Shown in pieces: positions 8,125-15,587 of a stretch of 64,000 nt of DNA. The notes below the pieces were generated by a model. That model worked only from the letters and a program-made list of their open reading frames with translations. It made no database searches and was not told the origin of the DNA. Source of the stretch: TH1177 sp036380115 (GTDB lineage: Archaea; Thermoproteota; Nitrososphaeria; Nitrososphaerales; Nitrososphaeraceae); the NCBI GenBank assembly GCA_036380115.1, contig DASVFI010000209.1, positions 29,687 through 93,686 of the forward strand. Direction: 5' to 3'. A program made the position numbers and the translations under genes. The first letter of the stretch is position 1. Each line of letters opens with the position of its first letter.

Positions 8125-9396
8125 TCATTTTAATTTAATTTCTGTCATTCCTCCCATATATTTTTGTAAGATTTCTGGAACTATTACTCCATTAGATGTT
8201 TGATAGTTTTCTAAAATTGCGACTAGTGTTCTTTGAATTGCTACTAGAGTGCTATTTAAAGTATAGACTAATTTAGTCTCTTCATTTGTTTTATCTCTGA
8301 ACCTAATTCTTAATCTTCTAGCCTGGTAATCAATGCAATTTGAGCAAGAGACTATCTCTCTATAGCTTTTTTGTGCTGGTATCCATGCTTCGATGTCGTA
8401 TGTCTTAGATGATATTTTACCTAAATCAGCAGAACATAATAAAACTACTCTATATGGTATTCCAAGTCGTTTATAAAACTCTTCTGCGATATTTAGCATT
8501 TTTTCATGCTCTTTCCAGGATTCTTCTGGTCTTGAATAAACAAATTGTTCAACCTTATCAAAATGATGAACCCGAAAAATTCCCTTCATATCTTTTCCAT
8601 GGGCTCCTGCTTCTTTTCTAAAGCAGGGACTAAATCCAGCATATCTTAGAGGTAATTTTGAACCTTCTAGTATTTCATCCATATGCATTGCAGCCATGGC
8701 ATGTTCAGAAGTACCAATCAAAAAAAGATCTTCATCTTGAATTTTGTATATTACATCTTTAAAATCCTCTAAAATTACTGCTCCTTCCATTGCGTTTTTT
8801 CTAATCATGTAGGGTGGTTGTAATAATGTATATCCTTTTTCACAAAGAAAATCAAGAGCAAAACTTATTATTGCATGATTTAGTTTTACTAAACCATTTT
8901 TTAAAAAATAAAATCGTGATCCAGATATCTTTGCAGCTTTTTCAATATCAATTAAGTTAAGGCTTTCTCCAATGTCAATATGATTCCTTATTCGATGATC
9001 AAATTTCTTGATTGTTCCATGAGTTCTAATTATGACATTATCTGTTTCGTCTTTTCCAACTGGTACAGAATCATGTAAAAAATTTGGAAGCAACATCATT
9101 AAACTATTAAATTTTGAATTATTGTTAGAGATTTTTTCTTCCAGTACTTTAATTCTATTTCCTATTTCTTCCATTTGCTTAATATAAATTGAAATGTCTC
9201 CTTTTTCCCTTTTTTCCATAGCTATATTACTAGCAATTTTATTTTTTTTGTGTCTCTCTAATTGTAAACTTGCTATTAATTCTCGACGTCTCTTGTCTAG
9301 ATTTATTAAATCATTTAATGGAAATTTATTATTTCTTTTTTCTAACATATCTATAATTTTGTCTAAATTATCTCTTAGATTTTTTGGATCAATCAT
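8125..9396 (-). CDS. serS: Seryl-tRNA synthetase
   Basis: A 423-residue class II synthetase of the common bacterial/eukaryotic type rather than the methanogen type. Residues about 1-105 form the coiled-coil tRNA-binding arm (MIDPKNLRDNLDKIIDMLEK). The catalytic part shows motif 2 (FRKEAGAHGKDMKGIFRVHHF) and motif 3 (LNSTLVAIQRTLVAILENYQ). It charges tRNA-Ser. Its start overlaps the 3' end of the Pcc1-like gene by 8 bp, placing it last in the rps15 - DHH protein - pcc1 - serS operon. Confidence 0.96.
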   Translation of the reverse strand: MIDPKNLRDNLDKIIDMLEKRNNKFPLNDLINLDKRRRELIASLQLERHKKNKIASNIAMEKREKGDISIYIKQMEEIGNRIKVLEEKISNNNSKFNSLMMLLPNFLHDSVPVGKDETDNVIIRTHGTIKKFDHRIRNHIDIGESLNLIDIEKAAKISGSRFYFLKNGLVKLNHAIISFALDFLCEKGYTLLQPPYMIRKNAMEGAVILEDFKDVIYKIQDEDLFLIGTSEHAMAAMHMDEILEGSKLPLRYAGFSPCFRKEAGAHGKDMKGIFRVHHFDKVEQFVYSRPEESWKEHEKMLNIAEEFYKRLGIPYRVVLLCSADLGKISSKTYDIEAWIPAQKSYREIVSCSNCIDYQARRLRIRFRDKTNEETKLVYTLNSTLVAIQRTLVAILENYQTSNGVIVPEILQKYMGGMTEIKLK

Positions 9397-9649
9397 GGTT
9401 TATCACTTTTTTAGCAAGATGAATATGATGTAATATTTCATCTATAGTATTTATCATAGTGTCAATTTTAGTAGATGATGTATTAATTATCAAAGATTTA
9501 TTGTTAACGGAAATTTCCATAGAAAATTCATTAGGAAAATTTATGTTATCAGGTAATAAAGTATTTAATATAGAATCTCTTTCATTTACTTTTGAAAACT
9601 CTATTTCAATATTAACTGATATTTTACAATTAGGATGATTCTCTTTCAT
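9389..9649 (-). CDS. KEOPS complex subunit Pcc1-like
   Basis: An 86-residue alpha/beta protein resembling Pcc1, the dimerising subunit of KEOPS, which makes t6A37 in ANN-decoding tRNAs together with Kae1, Bud32 and Cgi121. The expected features are an N-terminal strand (CKISVNIEIEF), a short helix, two strands (FSMEISVNNKSLIINTSSTK) and a long C-terminal helix (IDTMINTIDEILHHIHLAKKV). It overlaps the DHH gene by 20 bp and serS by 8 bp. The match is by length, layout and context, so moderately confident. Confidence 0.65.
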   Translation of the reverse strand: MKENHPNCKISVNIEIEFSKVNERDSILNTLLPDNINFPNEFSMEISVNNKSLIINTSSTKIDTMINTIDEILHHIHLAKKVINHD

Positions 9650-11066
9650 ATTTTGAAATTTCTTTTCTTATAATTGATGTAACTTCTTCAATTTTTGAAT
9701 AGGATACTTTTAGTGTATGTATATTAGAAATATTTCTATCAACATGAGATGTAATATCTGGATATTGTTTTAATATAGAATTGATATCAAATTTTAAATC
9801 ACAATTATTACCCTTTATACTATAAAACTTATAATTATTATCATTTGATAAGGTTTTTAAAAAAAACCATTTCTTTCTTAAAGTTATTGATTCACTTAAA
9901 ATTTGGATCATTTCTTTTATATTGTCATCTGCTAAGATGCCTTCTCCATTAATAAATACAAATAAACCATTATCAATCAAGCGCCATTTCTCTTTAAATA
10001 TTTTTTCTAGTAAGTTAATAATATTAGCTTTATAATCATTAGTTAATTGTTCGGTTTCTATTAATGTATCATTTCTTTCTCCCATGCATATTCCAATTGC
10101 TAATTCCGATTTCAGATTTCTTATACAAGCATTAATTACAAATGCAAATTCTCTTCCATCATGTAATACACTATTACTGTCTTCTTTTACAAATTCAAAT
10201 AATTGATTTACAAGATCGTTAGAAATATTTTCAATAATCCCTTTGTTCCTGTTATTTTTACTTGATAGAAAAATGAATTTAGTGATTGCATCTAAAATAA
10301 TATTTTTTTCTTCTTCAGAAATTTCTGCAAAAGTTCTAAATTTGCCATTCTTGTGAGTATTAATTCCTGAATTTTTTAAAATTTTATAACAATTTTCTTT
10401 GTTCCATGTGACACCTTCTATATATGGTGAAATATTATAAGCTAGCGCTTCATGTATGGGTTTATGTCCAATGCTATTAAAAACTAAATCTGTCTTAATA
10501 TTTACAATTCCAATTGATGATGCAATTGATGCAATTTCAGAATTTAATCCAGTTAGTGATTTTTTTATTCCAGTATCTTGTTTTTCTGCTAATGCAGAAA
10601 CTATAGCTAAGAGCGATAATTTTTTGTTTCCTTTATTTAATTTCTCAGCTATCAAATAAGCTAATCCTCCAGATGATATTTCAGTTTTTCCATCTATTCC
10701 ATATATGTATGGATTTAGTAAATATTCCTCATATTCCTTTACATTTTGGAGTATTTTATTGTGGTCTATGATTAAGAACTTATCATTTAGATTTTTAATT
10801 TTTCCATAGTCTTCTATATTTAAATCTATAAAAATATTAAAATCATGATCTTCAGAAATTATTCTTGCAATCGTATCAGGGTCTAAATTATCAATTGTTC
10901 TAAAAGTAAATCTTGTATCTAATTTTAACAACGCTGTAGATATAATCGTCCCGGCAACTAATCCATCACAGTTTCTTCTAGAAATCAAAAAAATGTCTTT
11001 ATCAATATTTGAATATATCCTTTCACCATTGAATTTAAGAGCAGTTTCAAGCTCTTTTTTAACCAT
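9630..11066 (-). CDS. DHH-superfamily (RecJ/Cdc45-like) protein with altered catalytic motifs
   Basis: A 478-residue protein in the position usually held by the archaeal RecJ-like nuclease (GAN), right after rps15. Motif I reads RRNCDG at residues 30-35, so the first Asp of the usual DxD pair is Asn; motif II keeps an Asp (FIDLN, D81); motif III reads DHN at 101-103 in place of DHH. A SSGGLAYLIAEKLN helix follows. The DHHA1-type C-terminal half lacks an obvious GGGH motif. Several metal ligands seem lost, so it may be a catalytically weak or inactive homologue acting as a Cdc45-like partner of GINS and MCM, as proposed for RecJdbh proteins of Sulfolobus. Overlaps pcc1 by 20 bp. Confidence 0.75.
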   Translation of the reverse strand: MVKKELETALKFNGERIYSNIDKDIFLISRRNCDGLVAGTIISTALLKLDTRFTFRTIDNLDPDTIARIISEDHDFNIFIDLNIEDYGKIKNLNDKFLIIDHNKILQNVKEYEEYLLNPYIYGIDGKTEISSGGLAYLIAEKLNKGNKKLSLLAIVSALAEKQDTGIKKSLTGLNSEIASIASSIGIVNIKTDLVFNSIGHKPIHEALAYNISPYIEGVTWNKENCYKILKNSGINTHKNGKFRTFAEISEEEKNIILDAITKFIFLSSKNNRNKGIIENISNDLVNQLFEFVKEDSNSVLHDGREFAFVINACIRNLKSELAIGICMGERNDTLIETEQLTNDYKANIINLLEKIFKEKWRLIDNGLFVFINGEGILADDNIKEMIQILSESITLRKKWFFLKTLSNDNNYKFYSIKGNNCDLKFDINSILKQYPDITSHVDRNISNIHTLKVSYSKIEEVTSIIRKEISKYERESS

Positions 11067-11072
11067 TATTAT

Positions 11073-11522
11073 TTATTCTAATTGTGCTATTACTGCAGAA
11101 TATTTCCAATTTGAAGGGATTTTTCCATTATTTTTGTAATATTTAGAAATTCTATGTATTTTTGATTCTATTAATTCTAATGAACGAACGTTTCTATGAT
11201 CGCTATTATGGGTTTTTAAATGTTTTTGGAGACCTAATGCTTTCTGTACTAGTTTATTCAAATCTTCAGGCATTGTAAAATTGATTTTATTATCATTTAG
11301 AACTGTTGTTATGGATTTTCCTAATATTGGTTTGACAAGAGGAATTGCATATTCATCTCTAAGTTTTAATCCAATTTCACTTGGCGATAATCCTTCATTA
11401 GATAATTTTACAATAAGTTCTACTATTTCCTTTGGTTTTTGATTAATCCAATTAGGGGCGTCTTTAGTAGATGGCCTAATTGAATGAGATTTTCCATGAG
11501 TATGAGCATGAGTTCGAGCCAT
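11073..11522 (-). CDS. rps15: Small-subunit ribosomal protein uS15
   Basis: A 149-residue uS15, with the archaeal/eukaryotic N-terminal extension (MARTHAHTHGKSHSIRPSTK; SPSEIGLKLRDEYAIP) and the C-terminal helical core containing LQKHLKTHNSDHRNVRSLELIESKIHRI split over the SDxHN-like loop. It binds 16S rRNA in the platform. It is first in the operon with the DHH protein (6 bp gap), pcc1 and serS, a linkage of S15 with a RecJ-like gene that is common in archaea. Confidence 0.95.
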   Translation of the reverse strand: MARTHAHTHGKSHSIRPSTKDAPNWINQKPKEIVELIVKLSNEGLSPSEIGLKLRDEYAIPLVKPILGKSITTVLNDNKINFTMPEDLNKLVQKALGLQKHLKTHNSDHRNVRSLELIESKIHRISKYYKNNGKIPSNWKYSAVIAQLE

Positions 11523-11618
11523 ATTGATATTAATTTTTTTGTATATCTTAAATGTTACTTAATTATAACATTTCATATGATAAAAGTTAAATAATTGAAT
11601 TTGAATGGTAAGATTAGG

Positions 11619-11930
11619 ATGAATAGGTTAAATATCTTGATATTGACTGCAATAGTAATGGTGATTGGCACTGCTTTCTTAGGGCTTCACTCAGCTGTAG
11701 CACAATATGGTGGTGATACAGCAGGAAGTTTAGAAGAACAATTAAAGTTAGCTCAAGAAAAGCTGTCAGTTGCTGGACAAGAAGGAGCATATGGTTCAGG
11801 AACTTCGATGGTAACTGCTGATACCAATCAAACTGCCATATTTATAGGAATACTAGTGGCAATATTTGGTGGAGTTGCAGCTGCATTCTTTATTATGAGT
11901 AGAAGTAGACAAAGACAACCAGCTAGATAA
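11619..11930 (+). CDS. AMO-associated membrane protein, AmoZ or AmoY candidate
   Basis: With the ATG at 11619 the product has 103 residues; an upstream TTG at 11595 would add eight. It has a signal-like helix (LNILILTAIVMVIGTAFLGL, then HSAVAQYGG), a short external charged segment (SLEEQLKLAQEKLSVAGQ) and one membrane helix (AIFIGILVAIFGGVAAAFFI) before a basic tail. Work on the native ammonia monooxygenase of Nitrososphaera added small membrane subunits AmoX, AmoY and AmoZ; size, topology and position beside amo genes make this one of Y or Z. I cannot tell which without alignment. It lies 189 bp upstream of the next small amo-associated gene. Confidence 0.6.
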   Translation: MNRLNILILTAIVMVIGTAFLGLHSAVAQYGGDTAGSLEEQLKLAQEKLSVAGQEGAYGSGTSMVTADTNQTAIFIGILVAIFGGVAAAFFIMSRSRQRQPAR

Positions 11931-12086
11931 TAACTATTTTTTTTATTTTAATAATAAATTATTCAATCATAGTAAAATTTCAATTAAATAGAATTTATTA
12001 AATCAATTAAAAACAGTTCACTATCTAAAAGAGTTTCAAGATTTATAATAATTTTAAAAGTTAATGCTTATATTAATACACCAAAA

Positions 12087-12096
12087 TGTATATATC
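12087..12096 (+). promoter_or_regulatory. TATA box of the 12120 gene
   Basis: TGTATATATC lies 24-33 bp before the ATG at 12120. That spacing suggests a short or absent leader. Confidence 0.5.
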
Positions 12097-12119
12097 ACAG
12101 CTTTTGATTGCTATATGGT

Positions 12120-12404
12120 ATGGTAGTGGGTGCTATCACCAATCTCAGTGCAATGATTAGTAACGGATTTCATAGTCTAATTCAACAGATAGGTCCAAAT
12201 TATGATCCATTGTTCTACGACGTTATGGTGTATATTTTCGGTACAATATTGTTTGCGGTCTTCCTGCTTGGAGTAATTTCATTTTGGCTAAGAAGAAAAG
12301 GACTTGGCGGAGCTTCTGCAAAAGAACGTTGGACACAAGAATTAGAGAAATACTTTGAAAGAGAACAGATTGGTTTAATTCCAGACGAAAAACATCACTG
12401 GTAA
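12120..12404 (+). CDS. AMO-associated membrane protein, AmoY or AmoZ candidate
   Basis: A 94-residue protein from the ATG at 12120; a TTG at 12108 would add four residues. One strong membrane helix (DVMVYIFGTILFAVFLLGVISFWL) is followed by a basic/acidic cytosolic-type tail (RRKGLGGASAKERWTQELEKYFEREQIGLIP). The N-terminal 35 residues (ITNLSAMISNGFHSLIQQIGPNYDP) are amphipathic. Together with the 11619 and 13402 products it forms the set of small membrane proteins around amoB and amoA expected for AmoX/Y/Z. Two nested hairpins and a T-run follow the stop. Identity as Y or Z is undecided. Confidence 0.6.
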   Translation: MVVGAITNLSAMISNGFHSLIQQIGPNYDPLFYDVMVYIFGTILFAVFLLGVISFWLRRKGLGGASAKERWTQELEKYFEREQIGLIPDEKHHW

Positions 12405-12458
12405 ACCATCATTATAATGATGGTTTGTTTCACAAACAAACCATGTTTAATCTTTTTT
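12403..12458 (+). terminator. Two overlapping hairpins followed by a T-run
   Basis: A perfect 24-bp palindrome at 12403-12426 starts within the stop codon. Its right half (TGGTTT) is also the left half of a second hairpin at 12421-12443: stem TGGTTTGTTT / AAACAAACCA, loop CAC. A run of seven T follows at 12452-12458. The hairpins cannot form together. This is compatible with a terminator plus an alternative structure, or with an mRNA-stabilising 3' end. Archaeal terminators usually need only T-runs. Confidence 0.6.
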
Positions 12459-12681
12459 TATTTATTTTTATTTTTTAATTGACTAAGTTTTTAATTTAAA
12501 AATAAATGTAAATGTTATTGAATATTTTAAAATTAAAACAAGAAAGAATTTTGATAAACTAATATTATTTATGACAATTCTAATTATATATGTAGAATAT
12601 CATAAATACACTTTCATATTTTATTATATGTTAATAATATAAAGTAAATTAATGTTAAAAATAAAAAAAGAGTAGGTTATG

Positions 12682-13239
12682 TTAAATAACTTGCCATGGT
12701 CTAGTAGCAAAAGTTACTCCAAGTCCAGCGCCAATCAGTATAACTTGATACCATACATTTTCCCATGGTACTGGTTTTAATATTGCCGGACCAGTTACTT
12801 GAACTGTTTGGCCAGGGCCTAAACCTGGTCCTACTGTTGCAACATTAAGCTGGGTATGTACATGATATACTCCGGGTTCTAGGGCTTTTGCCGTTACTGT
12901 GTAGGGAATTGTAGCCTGGGGTTGAAGCTCAAATACGTTACCAGGTGGATCTCTAGAAGTAAATTCCCATCTGTTGCCGGCATTTGTGGATTCACTAAAG
13001 AGAGAAATCCATGCTCTTAGTGGTCTATTGACAAGACTTTGTAACGTACCAGTTACTGTTATTTCTTCTCCCGTTTGCAAGGTTTGTGCTGAAAATGCTT
13101 CATCTTGGATTCTTACGAATCTGCTTTGAAGCTGTGCCTGAACACCGTGACCTTCAGCATCTTCAATTGGAATAAGGGTTACTGCAGTGGACATCACAAT
13201 AACTATAGCTATAGTTACCGCTAATGCACTTTTTATCAT
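12682..13239 (-). CDS. amoB: Ammonia monooxygenase subunit B
   Basis: A 185-residue archaeal AmoB, on the strand opposite to its neighbours. A signal/anchor helix (ALAVTIAIVIVMSTAVTLI) is followed by HGVQAQLQSRFVRIQDEAFS, the start of the periplasm-facing cupredoxin-like domain; the His in the GHG segment corresponds to the N-terminal copper ligand of Pmo/AmoB. The sequence ends with one membrane helix (NVWYQVILIGAGLGVTFATR). Archaeal AmoB is much shorter than bacterial AmoB, as here. It lies between the AmoY/Z candidates and AmoX, transcribed divergently from amoX. AmoC is not in the window. Confidence 0.95.
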   Translation of the reverse strand: MIKSALAVTIAIVIVMSTAVTLIPIEDAEGHGVQAQLQSRFVRIQDEAFSAQTLQTGEEITVTGTLQSLVNRPLRAWISLFSESTNAGNRWEFTSRDPPGNVFELQPQATIPYTVTAKALEPGVYHVHTQLNVATVGPGLGPGQTVQVTGPAILKPVPWENVWYQVILIGAGLGVTFATRPWQVI

Positions 13240-13270
13240 ATTCGTATAGTAGGGAAGATGAACAACATGG

Positions 13271-13278
13271 ATATATGT
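13271..13278 (-). promoter_or_regulatory. TATA box of amoB
   Basis: ACATATAT on the minus strand lies 32-39 bp upstream of the amoB start codon, a fitting distance for an archaeal promoter with a leader of about ten bases. Confidence 0.5.
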
Positions 13279-13370
13279 TTTGCTGTTTTTTGGCTAACTC
13301 TTTCTTTTTTAAAATCTTAAAATTAATAAATTTCTTTTATTGGGCTAATATTATACAAATGAATAGCAAA

Positions 13371-13379
13371 ATTTAAAAG
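13371..13379 (+). promoter_or_regulatory. TATA box of amoX
   Basis: ATTTAAAAG lies 23-31 bp before the ATG at 13402. This implies an almost leaderless transcript. The 160-bp gap to amoB holds both divergent promoters. Confidence 0.5.
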
Positions 13380-13401
13380 GGCATGTTTATACATTAACCA
13401 T

Positions 13402-13698
13402 ATGACTTTACCAAAAGGATATGGTCCCAGTGGAAAGAGAGCTGAAGGTGCTGGTCCTCGTGACGAGATAGAACGAATGATAGGTCGTAGAGTTGAACAT
13501 ATGAATGGAATTTACGTTCTTGGATTCATCTTATGTTGGGTTGCAACTGCTGGTGGTGTATATGTTGGTGTAACAGTATATCCGTGGGCTTATCCATTAC
13601 CTAGTGGAATTTATGCATTATCTGTACTCACCGTCATAGAAATATTAGGATTAATATTTATCTTAAAAATTGCAAACGAAAAACCAGTACGTCCATAA
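13402..13698 (+). CDS. amoX: Ammonia monooxygenase-associated subunit AmoX
   Basis: A 98-residue membrane protein immediately upstream of amoA, the position and size of AmoX. A charged cytosolic N-terminus (MTLPKGYGPSGKRAEGAGPR) precedes two membrane helices (IYVLGFILCWVATAGGVYVG and IYALSVLTVIEILGLIFILKI). AmoX is present in all known archaeal ammonia oxidisers and purifies with the AMO complex; its role is probably structural. It has its own TATA box and is separated from amoA by 116 bp with a further TATA box, so both genes can be transcribed separately. The paralogue naming (X versus Y/Z) rests on adjacency to amoA. Confidence 0.72.
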   Translation: MTLPKGYGPSGKRAEGAGPRDEIERMIGRRVEHMNGIYVLGFILCWVATAGGVYVGVTVYPWAYPLPSGIYALSVLTVIEILGLIFILKIANEKPVRP

Positions 13699-13782
13699 AA
13701 CTTTTTTTTATTCTATATAAATTTTTTTAAAATTTCTTTTACAACGTTTCTTTTAATAAATTATTTCAATAAAAAAATAAAA

Positions 13783-13791
13783 TTTTATATA
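13783..13791 (+). promoter_or_regulatory. TATA box of amoA
   Basis: TTTTATATA lies 24-32 bp upstream of the amoA ATG at 13815, after an A-rich stretch that could serve as the BRE. A short leader is implied. Confidence 0.6.
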
Positions 13792-13814
13792 CAACATTCA
13801 AGCGTAGGTTGTTA

Positions 13815-14465
13815 ATGGTCTGGCTACGACGTACAACGCACTATCTATTCATAGTAGTCGTTGCTGTTAACAGTACATTATTGACTATCAATGCAGGTGA
13901 CTATATCTTTTATACTGATTGGGCTTGGACTTCATTTGTGGTATTTTCTATTTCACAATCTACTATGCTTGTGGTAGGAGCGATTTATTATATGCTCTTC
14001 ACAGGAGTTCCAGGTACAGCTACGTATTATGCAACAATTATGACGATATATACATGGGTTGCAAAAGGTGCATGGTTTGCTTTAGGATATCCGTATGACT
14101 TTATAGTAGTTCCAGTCTGGATACCTTCCGCAATGTTATTAGATCTATCATATTGGGCTACAAGGAGAAATAAACATGCAGCCATTCTAATAGGTGGAAC
14201 ACTAGTTGGAATGTCATTGCCTGTATTCAATATGATAAACCTATTGCTAATCAAGGATCCACTAGAAATGGCGTTCAAATATCCTAGACCTACGCTACCC
14301 CCGTATATGACCCCTATAGAGCCTCAGGTCGGTAAGTTTTACAATAGCCCTGTAGCTTTAGGTGCAGGAGCCGGTGCAGTACTTAGTGTGCCAATAGCAG
14401 CACTAGGTGCTAAGTTAAACACTTGGACATATAGGTGGATGGCAGCCTGGAGTAAATGGGATTAA
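13815..14465 (+). CDS. amoA: Ammonia monooxygenase subunit A
   Basis: The ATG at 13815 gives exactly 216 residues, the standard archaeal AmoA length; a TTG six bases upstream is not needed. The start MVWLRRTTHYLFIVVVAVNS and the end KLNTWTYRWMAAWSKWD are hallmarks of the archaeal protein. It is an integral membrane subunit with several helices. AMO oxidises ammonia to hydroxylamine, the first step of nitrification; acidic residues and His in the membrane domain are thought to take part in copper binding. amoC is not adjacent. A T-rich stretch (about 14466-14502) after the stop is a probable terminator. This is also the standard phylogenetic marker of the group. Confidence 0.99.
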   Translation: MVWLRRTTHYLFIVVVAVNSTLLTINAGDYIFYTDWAWTSFVVFSISQSTMLVVGAIYYMLFTGVPGTATYYATIMTIYTWVAKGAWFALGYPYDFIVVPVWIPSAMLLDLSYWATRRNKHAAILIGGTLVGMSLPVFNMINLLLIKDPLEMAFKYPRPTLPPYMTPIEPQVGKFYNSPVALGAGAGAVLSVPIAALGAKLNTWTYRWMAAWSKWD

Positions 14466-14618
14466 AAATCCTTCTTCATTTTTCTTTTAATTTTTTTGAG
14501 ATTCTTTAGATTTCTTTTGTTCTATTGAAAAATGAATTTGTATTTATATCGAAATTTTCTTTAATATGAATTATAATATATAAAAAATTTAATTGGCTTG
14601 TTTTTGTTTATATATTTT

Positions 14619-15587
14619 TTATGCATTAATTTTAAAGGACTTCAATAATTCACTAATGTTAGAATTTGTTTTATTTTTCTCTGACACAATTTCTTGGTTT
14701 GCAGGAGGATACTTTAAATAATTATCTATTTTTATTGAGATTCTTTCATCATAGGATGGAACATTCTCATTTTGATAGAATATGCCAATAGGTATTTTAT
14801 CTCCCCATTCATTTGATTTCTCGATAATTCTTGAAGCAATTTCAGGATATTGATCTGGTTCTTTTAATTCTCCATTATAACCAGAATTTTCTAATTTATA
14901 AATCCGTGGAATGGGTTTTTCATTCGTTTGATCAGTATTGTCCATCCCTTGAAACCATTCCCTAGTGTTTATATCATTGTAAGTTGGACAAGGTTGTAGG
15001 ATATCTACAAAGGCTAATCCTTTATGTTGTATAGCCTTTATTATCAAATCTTTCAGATGTCTTATGTCATATGCATAGCCTCTTGCAATAAAAGTAAAAC
15101 CAGAAATAAAAGCCAGTGCTATCGGATTAATAGAGTCATTAACGTTAGGTTGAGTTAATGATTTTGTTTTCATGCCTAATTTTAGTGTAGGCGAGGCTTG
15201 TCCTTTTGTTAATCCATAAACTCCATTATTATAAATTATATATGTCATATCGATATTTCTCCTTCCAGAATTGACAAAGTGTCCCACACCGATTCCAAGA
15301 CCATCTCCATCTCCTCCAACGGCAATTACCTCAAGTCCGGGATTACATAATTTCGCTCCTTGAGCAAAAGGCAGTACTCTTCCATGTAATGTATGTATTC
15401 CATACGTATGAATAAAATGAGGTGTTTTTCCTGAACATCCAATACCTGAAAAAATGGCAGCTTTATGTGTGGGAATTTTTAGTTCAGCTAATGACATTTG
15501 TATAGCATTTAATATTCCAAAATCGCCACAGCCAGGACACCAATCATTATGTACTTCTGTTTTATAATCTGCTAGTTTAAGAGCCAT
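14619..15587 (-). CDS. 2-oxoacid:ferredoxin oxidoreductase, beta subunit
   Basis: A 322-residue KorB/PorB-type subunit that binds thiamine diphosphate. It shows WCPGCGDFGILNAI near residue 16 and the ThDP/Mg site GDGDGLGIGVGHF near 95, followed by NNGVYGLTKGQASPT. With the fused alpha subunit it oxidatively decarboxylates a 2-oxo acid (pyruvate or 2-oxoglutarate) to the acyl-CoA, reducing ferredoxin, or runs in reverse. The start overlaps the alpha gene by 11 bp, so translation is probably coupled. The 2-oxo acid preference cannot be read safely. Confidence 0.9.
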   Translation of the reverse strand: MALKLADYKTEVHNDWCPGCGDFGILNAIQMSLAELKIPTHKAAIFSGIGCSGKTPHFIHTYGIHTLHGRVLPFAQGAKLCNPGLEVIAVGGDGDGLGIGVGHFVNSGRRNIDMTYIIYNNGVYGLTKGQASPTLKLGMKTKSLTQPNVNDSINPIALAFISGFTFIARGYAYDIRHLKDLIIKAIQHKGLAFVDILQPCPTYNDINTREWFQGMDNTDQTNEKPIPRIYKLENSGYNGELKEPDQYPEIASRIIEKSNEWGDKIPIGIFYQNENVPSYDERISIKIDNYLKYPPANQEIVSEKNKTNSNISELLKSFKINA

